In this document: one piece after another, positions 6,593-14,267 of the stretch
How the letters are laid out: each line of letters starts with the position of its first letter
Position numbering within the stretch: position 1 is the stretch's first letter
DNA from: Martinezella miluonensis
GTDB lineage: Bacteria > Pseudomonadota > Alphaproteobacteria > Rhizobiales > Rhizobiaceae
Assembly (NCBI RefSeq): GCF_900094545.1
Contig: NZ_FMAH01000040.1
Span: 1-59,897 of the forward strand
Direction of reading: 5' to 3'
Length of the DNA stretch: 59,897 nt
The notes under the pieces: generated by a model
Seen by the model: only the letters and a program-made list of their open reading frames with translations
Databases searched by the model: none
What the model was told of the DNA's origin: nothing
Program-made: the position numbers and the translations under genes

Positions 6593-7921
6593 TTACTTGG
6601 CGCGCGAGCGGTAGACGATGTCGAGCCAGACGGCGACCACGAGAACGATGCCGACGACGACGTTCTGGATCGGTGTATCGACGTTGGCGAGGCCCATGCC
6701 CGATTGCAGCGATTGCATGACCAAGGCGCCGAGCATGGCGCCGGCGACCGTGCCGCTGCCGCCGGCAAGCGACGTGCCACCAATGACCGCCGCAGCGATG
6801 GTGAAGAGTTCGTAGGTGGTGCCCTGCGAGTTGACTGCCGAATTCAGGCGGGCCGTCGAGATTGCCGCGGCGACCGCAGCTAGAAGGCCCATCAGCGCGA
6901 AGATCCTCACGATGACCCATCGGGTCTTGATGCCTGCGAGCTCGGCGGCTTCGGGATTGCCACCGATCGCGAAAACATAGCGGCCGAAACGCAGACGCGT
7001 GGCGATGAAGGTCATCACGATGCCGATGAGGACGGCAATGAGAACCGGAACGGCAATGCCGTATGGAATATCCAGCCCTGCTTCCGGCCAGGCAATATTA
7101 TGTTCGGTAGCGTAGCGCTTCGCGATGCCGACCGGCCAGTTATAGCTGTTGAAAAGATAGATGGTACCGAGCACCACGACGGAGCCGAGGCAGCCGAGAA
7201 AATATTCTGCCCAGAGCGGACGGCGCGGAAAGCCGAAGCGCTTTCTCTGGCGGCGCGAGCCGACGATGCCGGTAATGATCATCAGACAAGCAAGCACGCC
7301 GACGACCCAGCTCCAGTTCGCCCCGATCGAACCGGTGGCGCCGCTGCCGCCCATGATGATGAAGGTGGAGTCCATGGGCGCAACGGTCTGGCCGCTGGTG
7401 ACATACCAGGCAAGGCCGCGCCAGACGAGAAGGCCGCCGAGCGTGACGATGAAGGAGGGGACATTCATGAAGGCGATGATCCCGCCCTGGAAGGCGCCGA
7501 TGGCCGTACCGATCACAAGACCGCAGATGAGCGTGATGATCCAGGTCCATGAACTGTCGAAGCCGAGATATTGCGGCAGCCATTTGGCCTGCATGACGCC
7601 CATGATCATGGCGACGAAGCCAAGCACTGAGCCAACCGACAGGTCGATGTTGCGCGTGACGATGACCAGCACCATGCCGGTGGCGAGAACGGCGATCTCG
7701 CAGGTCTGCACCGAGAGATTCCAAAGGTTTCTGGCTGTCAGGAACTCGCGGCCGTCGAATATCCGCAAATAAAGGTCGAAGCCGATCCAGATGATCAGCA
7801 GCGCCGCTATCATGCCAAGCAGGCGGGTATCGATTTCGGTGGCGCGCAGGAAGCGCGTGATGACGCCTTCCTCTGCGTTGCGCGGACCGCTCGATGTTGT
7901 GGAATGTGTCATGTCGGCCAT
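6593..7921 (-). CDS. xylH: Sugar ABC transporter permease, probably D-xylose (XylH-type)
   Basis: Starting at the ATG at 7921 the product is 442 residues and very hydrophobic. It carries family signatures of BPD_transp_2 permeases: GMVLVIVTRNIDLSVGSVLG, IPSF-like NVPSFIVTLGGLLVWRG and AIGGNPEAAELAGIK. The long form (about 440 residues with an insert before GIAKRYATEH) is typical of XylH rather than RbsC. The frame stays open upstream to 8182, but GGGAGA before 7921 and the MADMTHSTTSS opening fit better. It is separated from xylF by 292 bp holding a strong hairpin. Confidence 0.85.
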   Translation of the reverse strand: MADMTHSTTSSGPRNAEEGVITRFLRATEIDTRLLGMIAALLIIWIGFDLYLRIFDGREFLTARNLWNLSVQTCEIAVLATGMVLVIVTRNIDLSVGSVLGFVAMIMGVMQAKWLPQYLGFDSSWTWIITLICGLVIGTAIGAFQGGIIAFMNVPSFIVTLGGLLVWRGLAWYVTSGQTVAPMDSTFIIMGGSGATGSIGANWSWVVGVLACLMIITGIVGSRRQRKRFGFPRRPLWAEYFLGCLGSVVVLGTIYLFNSYNWPVGIAKRYATEHNIAWPEAGLDIPYGIAVPVLIAVLIGIVMTFIATRLRFGRYVFAIGGNPEAAELAGIKTRWVIVRIFALMGLLAAVAAAISTARLNSAVNSQGTTYELFTIAAAVIGGTSLAGGSGTVAGAMLGALVMQSLQSGMGLANVDTPIQNVVVGIVLVVAVWLDIVYRSRAK

Positions 7922-8144
7922 CGCTTTGCCGTTCTCCCACTGTTGGGCGCAGGCCCGCGATTGCACTTTGTTGATCGCTGGGCAGTATCCGCGCTGGTCA
8001 CAATAGACGTCATCGCTTGCCCATCCGGTTTCTTCCGGTTCCACGACCGCCATCCGGCAAGCCGATCGGATATGCGATGACGCAACACGTGCGGGAAACC
8101 CTTCTCTCCATTCTGGGTGGAGTTGTCTGCTTCTTATCCGCATT

Positions 8145-8178
8145 CGACGCCGCAACGGGAAGCCCCCTTGCGGCGTCG
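8145..8178 (-). promoter_or_regulatory. Strong hairpin between xylF and xylH, probable attenuator or mRNA stabiliser
   Basis: CGACGCCGCAA (8145-8155) pairs perfectly with TTGCGGCGTCG (8168-8178). The 12-base loop itself contains G-rich and C-rich runs that can extend the fold. There is no T-run after it on the minus strand. Its place just after the binding-protein gene fits differential expression within the operon. Confidence 0.6.
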
Positions 8179-8213
8179 GCATTATATTCGGGTCAGCCCG
8201 TCAAGTCTGGTGT

Positions 8214-9254
8214 TTACTTGCAGGCCGCAACGCTGCCGGCCTTCACGCCCTGGCAAGCTTCAGCCTTGGAAATCCAGCCGGCGTCGATGACGACGTTCAG
8301 ATTGTCCTTGGTGACCGGGATCGGGGTGAGGAAGACCGACTTCATCGGAACGTGCTTCGGACCGCCGTTGAAGGTCTGGACGCCGGAGATGTCGTCCAGC
8401 TTCTTGCCCTTGGCGAGGTCGATGGCAATTTCAGCAGCGCGCTTGCCGAGTTCACGCGAGTCCTTCCAAATGGAAACGGTCTGCGTGCCGAGTGCGATGC
8501 GGTTCAGAGCGGCCTTGTCTGCGTCCTGGCCGGAAACCGGAACGGAGCCTGCGAGACCCTGGGCGTCGAGGGCTGCGACTGCGCCGCCGGCGGTGCCGTC
8601 GTTGGAGGCGACGACCGCGTCAACCTTGTTGTTGTTGGCGGTCAGGAACTGCTCCATGTTGCGCTGCGCGTTCTGCGGCAGCCAGCCGTCCGTGTAGGCT
8701 TCGCCGACATTCTTGATCTTGCCGGCGTCGATCGCGGACTTCAATACTTCGATCTGACCGGAGAAGAGGAAGTCTGCATTCGGGTCGGAAGACGAGCCCT
8801 TGATGAAGACGTAGTTGCCTGCCGGCTTTGCCTTCAGCACTTCGCGAGCCTGCATGCGGCCCACTTCCTTGTTGTCGAAGGTGATGTAGAAGGCGGCAGG
8901 GTTTTCGATCAGGCGGTCGTAACCGACAACCGGAATGCCTTCGTCGGCAGCCTTTTCAACGGCCGGGCCGATGGCGTCGGAGTCCTGAGCGAGAATGATG
9001 AGGGCGTTGGCACCCTGCGAAATCAGCGATTCAACGTCGGTCAGCTGCTTGGAAGCGGATGACTGCGCGTCAGCGGAAATATACTTGGCACCTACGGCTG
9101 CGAGTGCCTTCTTGATGGCGGCTTCGTCGGTCTTCCAACGCTCTTCCTGGAAGTTGGACCAGGAAACGCCGACGACGAGATCCTTGGCGAAGGCTGCCGT
9201 CTGCATGGTCAAAACGATGGCCGCGCCTGCAGCCAGCTTGATGAAAGCTTTCAT
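8214..9254 (-). CDS. xylF: D-xylose-binding periplasmic protein (XylF-type)
   Basis: The 346-residue protein begins with a signal peptide ending MQTAAFA before KDLVVGVSWSNFQEERW. The opening VGVSWSNFQEERWKTDEAAI, the GYDRLIENPAAFYITFDN block and the C-terminal FLTPIPVTKDNLNVVIDAGW are the hallmarks of XylF among periplasmic sugar-binding proteins (Peripla_BP_4). It captures sugar in the periplasm and delivers it to XylH/XylG. It is first in the operon, divergent from the ROK repressor gene, with a perfect palindrome between them. Confidence 0.88.
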   Translation of the reverse strand: MKAFIKLAAGAAIVLTMQTAAFAKDLVVGVSWSNFQEERWKTDEAAIKKALAAVGAKYISADAQSSASKQLTDVESLISQGANALIILAQDSDAIGPAVEKAADEGIPVVGYDRLIENPAAFYITFDNKEVGRMQAREVLKAKPAGNYVFIKGSSSDPNADFLFSGQIEVLKSAIDAGKIKNVGEAYTDGWLPQNAQRNMEQFLTANNNKVDAVVASNDGTAGGAVAALDAQGLAGSVPVSGQDADKAALNRIALGTQTVSIWKDSRELGKRAAEIAIDLAKGKKLDDISGVQTFNGGPKHVPMKSVFLTPIPVTKDNLNVVIDAGWISKAEACQGVKAGSVAACK

Positions 9255-9339
9255 ATGATCCTCCCGAGTGAATGCGACCGCACGTATCCTGAACTCCCGT
9301 CGGTCGCCGCGATAATGCTGACGAGAAAAGGTTTTGTTT

Positions 9340-9358
9340 TTTCTCGACAGTCGAGAAA
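9340..9358. promoter_or_regulatory. Candidate operator for the ROK repressor XylR
   Basis: TTTCTCGAC (9340-9348), one A, then GTCGAGAAA (9350-9358) form a perfect 9-bp inverted repeat midway between the divergent xylF and xylR starts. ROK repressors such as XylR and NagC bind palindromes flanked by T and A runs; this site has that form. A single site here could control both genes. Confidence 0.65.
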
Positions 9359-9462
9359 TTTACTGTCAGAGATTTTTTCAACTGTCAACACCCGCATCGT
9401 CAGGCTAGATAAGAGTCGTCCGGAGATGCGGAGGGGAGGGTTAATGAGCGGGAGGCTTACCG

Positions 9463-10704
9463 ATGCTGGCCAAATCGAGCACCGAATTGGTCCGTCAGAA
9501 AAACAGCGCCTTGGTTCTGTCGGCATTGCGCCGGCACGGCCCGCTCGCTCATACCGAACTTTCTGATTTTACGAAGCTTTCATCTGCGACCGTATCGGTG
9601 ATCACCGCCGATCTGGAGCGGGCGCAGATCATCGAAAAGGCGGAACAGCAGGCAGCCAGTGGCCGCGGCCGGCCACGAGTTTTGTTCTCGCAGCGGCGTG
9701 ATTGCGGCTATCTCATCGTCGTCGTCATCTCCTCCGATGCCGTGCAATATTCGCTGGTGGATTATGCCGGGCGGCTAATCGACCGGTTCAGCGAGGAACG
9801 GTCGCAAGAGGCATCCGGCGTCGGCTCGTTCGTGGCCGCTCTGCGCGACGCCTTGCACCGGATTGCTGCCCGCTCGCAGCTCGCCCGCGACAAGGTGCTG
9901 ATGATCTCGATCAGCAGCAAGGGGCTGGTCGACCCCTCCGAGCCGGTGCTGCGCTGGTCGCCGATCTTCGGGCGTGACGAAATCGATTTTGCCGCGGTGC
10001 TTCGCGATGAATGGTCGGCCAGGATCATACTCGGCAACGAGACCTCGCTTGTCGCCTCCGCTCTCGGTCGGCAGGAGGAAAATGGGAAAGGTTCCGACTT
10101 CCGGGCGCTGGCGGCGCTATCGCTGGGGCACAGCATCGGCCTCGGCATCGTGCGTCGTGAAGAAGAGGGGCGACACCAGGTCTCTGCGCCCAATTTCGGG
10201 CACATGATGCATGTGCCGGGCGGCGGTCTTTGCCGCTGCGGCGCGCGCGGGTGCATCGAGGCTTACGCCGGTTTCTACGCCATGCTGCGCACGGCTTTCG
10301 ACGTGCCGCTGGATACGATCCCGGCAAAGTTCGTTCCGATTGCCGAGCTCGACAAGATTGCCGCGAGTGCGCGGCAGGGCGGGCGCCGCAATGTGCTTGC
10401 CTTTCGCCAGGCCGGCCTGGCGCTCGGAAATGGCCTGTCGCGTGTCTTGAGCCTGCACGAGCGGATGCCGATCGTCATCACCGGCCCGGGCGTGCGCTAC
10501 TACGATCTGCTGATCGAGGGCATAGAGGAGGGGCTGGCCGAATCGCATGTCGTGCGCATGGAGGGCATGCCGGAGCTGCGCGTCGTCGTCGACGAGCAGA
10601 CGCTCGTCTTCGAGGGGCATTTGAACCGCGCGTTTTCGATCATCGATAGCGACATCGTGAGGAGAGGGGCCTCCGTCGTGGAATTGCGCGACCAGGCCGG
10701 TTGA
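9463..10704 (+). CDS. xylR: ROK-family transcriptional repressor, probably XylR
   Basis: The 413-residue protein has an N-terminal winged helix-turn-helix (residues 1-70: LVRQKNSALVLSALRRHGPL, then TELSDFTKLSSATVSVIT) joined to a ROK sugar-kinase-like domain. The ROK zinc site is visible as CRCGARGCIEAYAG after GHMMHVPGGG. It is divergent from xylF with one palindrome between them, the standard layout for a pentose repressor released by xylose. No xylose isomerase gene is nearby, so its targets beyond the transporter are unknown. An in-frame start further upstream is not supported. Confidence 0.82.
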   Translation: MLAKSSTELVRQKNSALVLSALRRHGPLAHTELSDFTKLSSATVSVITADLERAQIIEKAEQQAASGRGRPRVLFSQRRDCGYLIVVVISSDAVQYSLVDYAGRLIDRFSEERSQEASGVGSFVAALRDALHRIAARSQLARDKVLMISISSKGLVDPSEPVLRWSPIFGRDEIDFAAVLRDEWSARIILGNETSLVASALGRQEENGKGSDFRALAALSLGHSIGLGIVRREEEGRHQVSAPNFGHMMHVPGGGLCRCGARGCIEAYAGFYAMLRTAFDVPLDTIPAKFVPIAELDKIAASARQGGRRNVLAFRQAGLALGNGLSRVLSLHERMPIVITGPGVRYYDLLIEGIEEGLAESHVVRMEGMPELRVVVDEQTLVFEGHLNRAFSIIDSDIVRRGASVVELRDQAG

Positions 10705-10761
10705 GACGCGACGATCGCGCAAGGCGCGGCCAGGCAACTGGCAGTAGCGCCGCCAATGAAA

Positions 10762-11385
10762 TCAATCCGCTAAGCCCGTGGTTTGATCGTCCTCGCGAAC
10801 ATGCAGGATACGGTCGATCAATCCCCATTCCAAAGCCTCCTCCGCCGTCATGAAGTGGTCGCGATCCATGGCGCGCTCGAATTCCTCATAGGAACGGCCG
10901 CAATGCTCGGCGTAGAGCCGCGTCATCCGGTGCTTCGTGCGCTTGATTTCCTCGGCGTGGATGAGCATGTCGGAAGCCTGGCCCTGGAAGCCACCCAAGG
11001 GCTGGTGAATATGGATGCTGGCGTTGGGCAGCGCGGTGCGCTGGCCTGGTTCGCCGGCCATCAGCAGGAACGACCCGATCGAGCGGGCCGTCCCCATGCA
11101 AAGGGTATGTACCGGGGCGCGGATATAACGCATGGTGTCGTACATGGCGAGGCCGCTGGTCACGACGCCGCCCGGCGAATTAATGTAGAGGCTGATCGGC
11201 TTCTTCGGGCTTTCCGCCTCAAGAAACAGCAATTGTGCGCAGACCAATGCCGAAACGACATCGTTCACTTCACCGTTCAGAAAGATGATTCTCTCGCGCA
11301 GCAGTCGGGAATAGATGTCGAAAGACCGCTCTCCTCTACTGGATTGTTCCACGACCATAGGGACGAGCTGCATCGCTTCGCGCAT
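10762..11385 (-). CDS. clpP: ATP-dependent Clp protease proteolytic subunit paralogue
   Basis: The 207-residue protein aligns along its length with ClpP. The catalytic triad is present: Ser102 in CMGTARSIGSFLLMAGE, His127 in IHIHQPLGGFQGQ and Asp176 in MDRDHFMTAEEALEWGLID. The usual AASM around the serine reads ARSI here, as in the secondary ClpP forms that rhizobia keep besides the clpX-linked copy. No Clp ATPase gene is adjacent; it lies tail-to-tail with xylR and downstream of an unrelated ArsR operon. It probably mixes into, or replaces subunits of, the main ClpP rings, which is inference. Confidence 0.92.
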   Translation of the reverse strand: MREAMQLVPMVVEQSSRGERSFDIYSRLLRERIIFLNGEVNDVVSALVCAQLLFLEAESPKKPISLYINSPGGVVTSGLAMYDTMRYIRAPVHTLCMGTARSIGSFLLMAGEPGQRTALPNASIHIHQPLGGFQGQASDMLIHAEEIKRTKHRMTRLYAEHCGRSYEEFERAMDRDHFMTAEEALEWGLIDRILHVREDDQTTGLAD

Positions 11386-11429
11386 CGGCGAACTCCAATC
11401 GTTTTGAAATTATTGACAGCTTCAGAGCT

Positions 11430-11789
11430 TCAGGCGGCGCACATGACGCAGAAGCCATTATTGTTCGCTGCAGCCTTTTCAGCCCTGCGAAGCCGCGCAT
11501 CATCAAGTTCGTGGATGATCCGCAGGCTTGTACCGCCGTTTGCGTTGGGAGCTATCCTGAAGGTCACGGTGCTTTCGAGAAAGGGCGGTGCGTCGTCCCG
11601 CAGCCTGTAGCAGATCTCTTCGCCCGGCGTGATCGATATCGCTTCGGGATCGGCCAAGGCTTCCTTCGGCAGCCAGTTTTCCCGAAGTTCAGGGGTGCTG
11701 ACCGCGCGCCAGACCTTTTGCGGCGGCTCCTCGAGGTCGTATTCGAGTTCGATACCGTTTTTCCGTGCGGGGATATTGAGATCGTTCAT
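11430..11789 (-). CDS. SRPBCC (AHSA1-like) domain protein
   Basis: Starting at the ATG at 11789 the protein is 119 residues. ELEYDLEEPPQKVWRAVSTPELRENWL is the usual first helix of AHSA1-type SRPBCC proteins and the fold runs to HELDDARLR. A longer frame to 11864 overlaps the ArsR gene and is not needed. Its start overlaps the ArsR stop (ATGA at 11786-11789), so the two are cotranslated. ArsR/AHSA1 pairs are widespread; the ligand is unknown. Confidence 0.8.
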   Translation of the reverse strand: MNDLNIPARKNGIELEYDLEEPPQKVWRAVSTPELRENWLPKEALADPEAISITPGEEICYRLRDDAPPFLESTVTFRIAPNANGGTSLRIIHELDDARLRRAEKAAANNNGFCVMCAA

Positions 11790-12100
11790 TGGTCCATATC
11801 CTTCAGCAAGATCTTGAGAGCTTCGATGCGGGCAGGCCAGTAGGCGCGGTATTTCGCCAGCCACTGGGCGATGAGGGTAAGTCCCTCCGGATCGACTTCG
11901 TAATTCACGAAACGCCCCTGTCGTTCTTCCCTGACTAGCCCGGCGCTCCGCAAGATGGCGAGATGCTGCGACATCGCCGGCTGGCTGATTTCTATGCCTT
12001 CGCGCAGGGCGCTGGCGTTCATCCTGCCTGCGGCCAGCTTTTCAAAGATGGCGCGGCGGGTCGGATCGGCCAAGGCCCGGAATATTTCGTTCTCTATCAT
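11786..12100 (-). CDS. ArsR-family helix-turn-helix regulator
   Basis: From the ATG at 12100 the product is 104 residues: MIENEIFRALADPTRRAIFEKL, then MNASALREGIEISQPAMSQHLAILRSAGLVREERQGRFVNYEV. This is a complete ArsR winged helix-turn-helix. There are no metal-binding cysteines in the recognition helix, so it belongs to the non-metal group usually paired with AHSA1 proteins. It is translationally coupled to the downstream SRPBCC gene and probably autoregulates the pair. Confidence 0.88.
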   Translation of the reverse strand: MIENEIFRALADPTRRAIFEKLAAGRMNASALREGIEISQPAMSQHLAILRSAGLVREERQGRFVNYEVDPEGLTLIAQWLAKYRAYWPARIEALKILLKDMDQ

Positions 12101-12167
12101 AGCAATAGATAAGCAGATACTTATGTGATTCGCAAGAGATTTCCGTTGCGAAGGGGAACCAAAGAAA

Positions 12168-12201
12168 AAAGTCCGCCGCGAAGCGATTCGCGGCGGACTT
12201 T
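12168..12201 (-). terminator. Intrinsic terminator after idhA
   Basis: AAAGTCCGCCGCGAA (12168-12182) pairs perfectly with TTCGCGGCGGACTTT (12187-12201) around GCGA. On the minus strand the stem ends in a run of six T, giving a classic terminator 38 bp after idhA. Confidence 0.85.
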
Positions 12202-12238
12202 CGGGGAGGACCATATTCCCTGAGGGAATCTGCGTTGA

Positions 12239-13231
12239 TTAGTCGACCTTTACCAGGCGGCCTTCCTTGACCGACTGCAGCGCGGCATCCGCCAGCTTCA
12301 GTGCGGCGAGGCCATCCTTGCCCGACGGCGTGATAGCGGCGCCCTTTTCGATCGCGGCGATGAAGCTGGCGATCTCGTTGGCATAGGCTTCCGTGTAGCG
12401 GGTCATGAAGAAATCATGCAGCGGCGGGCGGGTGTAGCCATCGCCATTGGCGACCTCGATGGAGAAGGGGCGCTGGTTTTCGGCTGATACCATTCCCTTC
12501 GAGCCGTGGATTTCGATGCGCTGATCATAGCCGTAGGTGGCTCGGCGCGAGTTGGAGATGATCGCCTGCTTGCCTGATGCCGTCTGGAGAATGACGGAAA
12601 CGCTGTCGTAGTCACCGGCTTCGCCGATCGCCTTGTCGACGAGCACAGCGGCAGTTGCAGTGACGGCCACCGGCTCTTCGCCGAGCAGGAAACGGGCCAT
12701 GTCGAAGTCATGGATGGTCATGTCGCGGAAAATGCCGCCGGAGCGCTTGATGTAATCGACCGGCGGGGCGCCAGGATCGCGCGAGGTGATCGTCACCATC
12801 TCGACGGTGCCGATGCGGCCTTCGTCGATGGCCTTCTTGACGGCCATGAAATGTGGGTCGAAGCGGCGGTTGAAGCCAACCATAAGCTTGCCCTTGGTTT
12901 CATCGACGACCTTGATGCAGGCCTTGACGCGGGCGAGGTCGAGATCGACAGGCTTTTCGCAGAAGACGGCCTTGCCGGCGCGGGAAAAGCGCTCGATGAG
13001 ATCGGCATGGGTATCGGTCGGCGTGCAGATGACGACGGCATCGATATCCTTGGCGGCTTCGATTGCTTCGATGGTGCGGACTTCGCAGCCATAGGCGGCG
13101 GAGATCGCTTCCGCAGCCGCAGGAAACGCATCCGCAACGGCCACGAGCTTGGCGTTGGCATCGCCGCTGACAGCCTTCGCATGCACCTTACCAATGCGAC
13201 CAGCGCCGAGCAGGCCAAATCTGACAGTCAT
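12239..13231 (-). CDS. idhA: Gfo/Idh/MocA oxidoreductase, probably myo-inositol 2-dehydrogenase
   Basis: The 330-residue protein has the NAD-binding GLLGAGRIGKVHAKAV at its N-terminus, the EKPVDLDLARVKACI block with the catalytic-domain lysine, and GGIFRDMTIHDFDMARFLLGE, in which Asp and His of the inositol dehydrogenase proton relay are visible. It oxidises myo-inositol to scyllo-inosose with NAD+ in the cytoplasm. In rhizobia idhA often sits apart from the other iol genes, as here. A GGAA-N6-TTCC site upstream fits IolR control. Another sugar dehydrogenase of the same family remains possible. Confidence 0.85.
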   Translation of the reverse strand: MTVRFGLLGAGRIGKVHAKAVSGDANAKLVAVADAFPAAAEAISAAYGCEVRTIEAIEAAKDIDAVVICTPTDTHADLIERFSRAGKAVFCEKPVDLDLARVKACIKVVDETKGKLMVGFNRRFDPHFMAVKKAIDEGRIGTVEMVTITSRDPGAPPVDYIKRSGGIFRDMTIHDFDMARFLLGEEPVAVTATAAVLVDKAIGEAGDYDSVSVILQTASGKQAIISNSRRATYGYDQRIEIHGSKGMVSAENQRPFSIEVANGDGYTRPPLHDFFMTRYTEAYANEIASFIAAIEKGAAITPSGKDGLAALKLADAALQSVKEGRLVKVD

Positions 13232-13279
13232 TCTTACCTCCCTGGATTCGGAATAAATGGACCGAATAATAATCTACAT

Positions 13280-13293
13280 GGAATTTTCATTCC
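13280..13293. promoter_or_regulatory. Candidate IolR operator before idhA
   Basis: GGAA (13280-13283), TTTTCA, TTCC (13290-13293) lies 49 bp upstream of the idhA start. GGAA-N6-TTCC is, as I recall, the motif reported upstream of inositol genes controlled by IolR in Sinorhizobium. The match is exact but short, so binding is a prediction. Confidence 0.55.
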
Positions 13294-13462
13294 ATTTTCC
13301 GAAGGCGGCGTCAAGCCGCCCGTTCTTCACAATTGCGAAAAGGATATTACCATACCGCCTTATCCGGAATTTGCCCGTGCGACCTTATTTCGTTCAAAGT
13401 GCTTCACAGTTTTCCCAACGATGCGCTAAAGACAAATCTCCTTGAACAGGCCAGCGAGACCC

Positions 13463-13723
13463 ATGCAACTGATCGATCCCAGCCATCCCATCTACAAGCC
13501 GCTTTGGGTGCGGATCCTGATCGTTGCGGTCTGCTTCGGATGGGCTGCCGTCGAGACCCTTGGCTCACAGCCCTTCTGGGCCATGCTTTCGGGCGCGCTT
13601 GGCGCTTATTCGGCCTGGATGCTCCTATTGAATTTCAAGCCGCAGCCGCCCGCTGCGAATGTCGAAGCGGTGCCGCAGGATGATGCCGGCGAAGACGACG
13701 CGCCGAAAGGCGACGGGAAATAG
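13463..13723 (+). CDS. Small membrane protein of unknown function
   Basis: The 86-residue product starts MQLIDPSHPIYKPLWVRILI. It has two hydrophobic segments (about residues 16-33 and 37-55) and a charged acidic cytoplasmic-type tail with DDAGEDDAPKGDGK. Short rhizobial proteins of this type are usually annotated only as conserved membrane proteins. Its stop lies next to the stop of the minus-strand HPD-motif gene, with no bases between them. A TTG at 13442 would add seven residues. Confidence 0.6.
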   Translation: MQLIDPSHPIYKPLWVRILIVAVCFGWAAVETLGSQPFWAMLSGALGAYSAWMLLLNFKPQPPAANVEAVPQDDAGEDDAPKGDGK

Positions 13724-14203
13724 TTATCGCGAGAGGCGCCGTATGGCCTCGTCGATCAGCTGATTGGCGAGGGTCATGCGGGTTGTTGCCTGCTCTCGGA
13801 AGGGGGCGGCGACGCTATCGGGGTGATTGGCCTTGGCGAAGCTGCGGCGTTTTTCGTGTAGCGAATGGAGCGTGGTGTCTGACGCGATCGCCAGTTCGGC
13901 GGCGACTTCTTCTCGCGAGATCCGTGCCAGATGCTCCGGCATGACCGGCGGCTCCGGCTCTTTGGGGGCGGGTTCCGGTTCCGGCTCGAGCTGGATGATC
14001 GGATCGCCGAGATTGTCGAGATAGGCGTCGCCGGCTCGATGTGCTTCCGGTGTTTCGCCGCCAAGCACCGTTGCGGCAAAGCTGACGTTCAGGCCGTGGA
14101 TGCGATGCGCACTCTCTTCCTTCTCGGGAACATCCTCTTCGGAATCGAGACGATCGAGTACGGATTGAAACAATGATTGCCTGAGCAGCATGCCAGCCTC
14201 CAT
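13724..14203 (-). CDS. Unknown protein with a C-terminal J-domain-like HPD motif
   Basis: The 159-residue protein has an acidic N-terminal half and a proline/glutamate linker (residues 70-90, LEPEPEPAPKEPEPPV). It then has a helical C-terminal half with LHEKRRSFAKANHPDSVAAP. HPD at 127-129 between a basic helix and a helix with NQLIDEAIRRL is the core signature of DnaJ J domains. There is no Gly/Phe or zinc-finger region, so it would be a J-protein of the minimal, adaptor kind, or a fortuitous match. It may start at Met1 or Met5. Confidence 0.55.
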   Translation of the reverse strand: MEAGMLLRQSLFQSVLDRLDSEEDVPEKEESAHRIHGLNVSFAATVLGGETPEAHRAGDAYLDNLGDPIIQLEPEPEPAPKEPEPPVMPEHLARISREEVAAELAIASDTTLHSLHEKRRSFAKANHPDSVAAPFREQATTRMTLANQLIDEAIRRLSR

Positions 14204-14267
14204 GTGATTTCCATAGGAACGGAAGTTGGTGTGGAGCTTATGGCGCGCAGCCTTGCGGCCAATGCGT

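Noticed and set aside
5777..6883. Plus-strand frame of 368 codons opposite xylG and part of xylH
   Set aside because: Spans the boundary of two real genes on the other strand and has no recognisable domain.
7922..8182. Upstream part of the xylH frame
   Set aside because: It reads through the intercistronic gap and the hairpin side; no membrane-protein features before MADMTHS.
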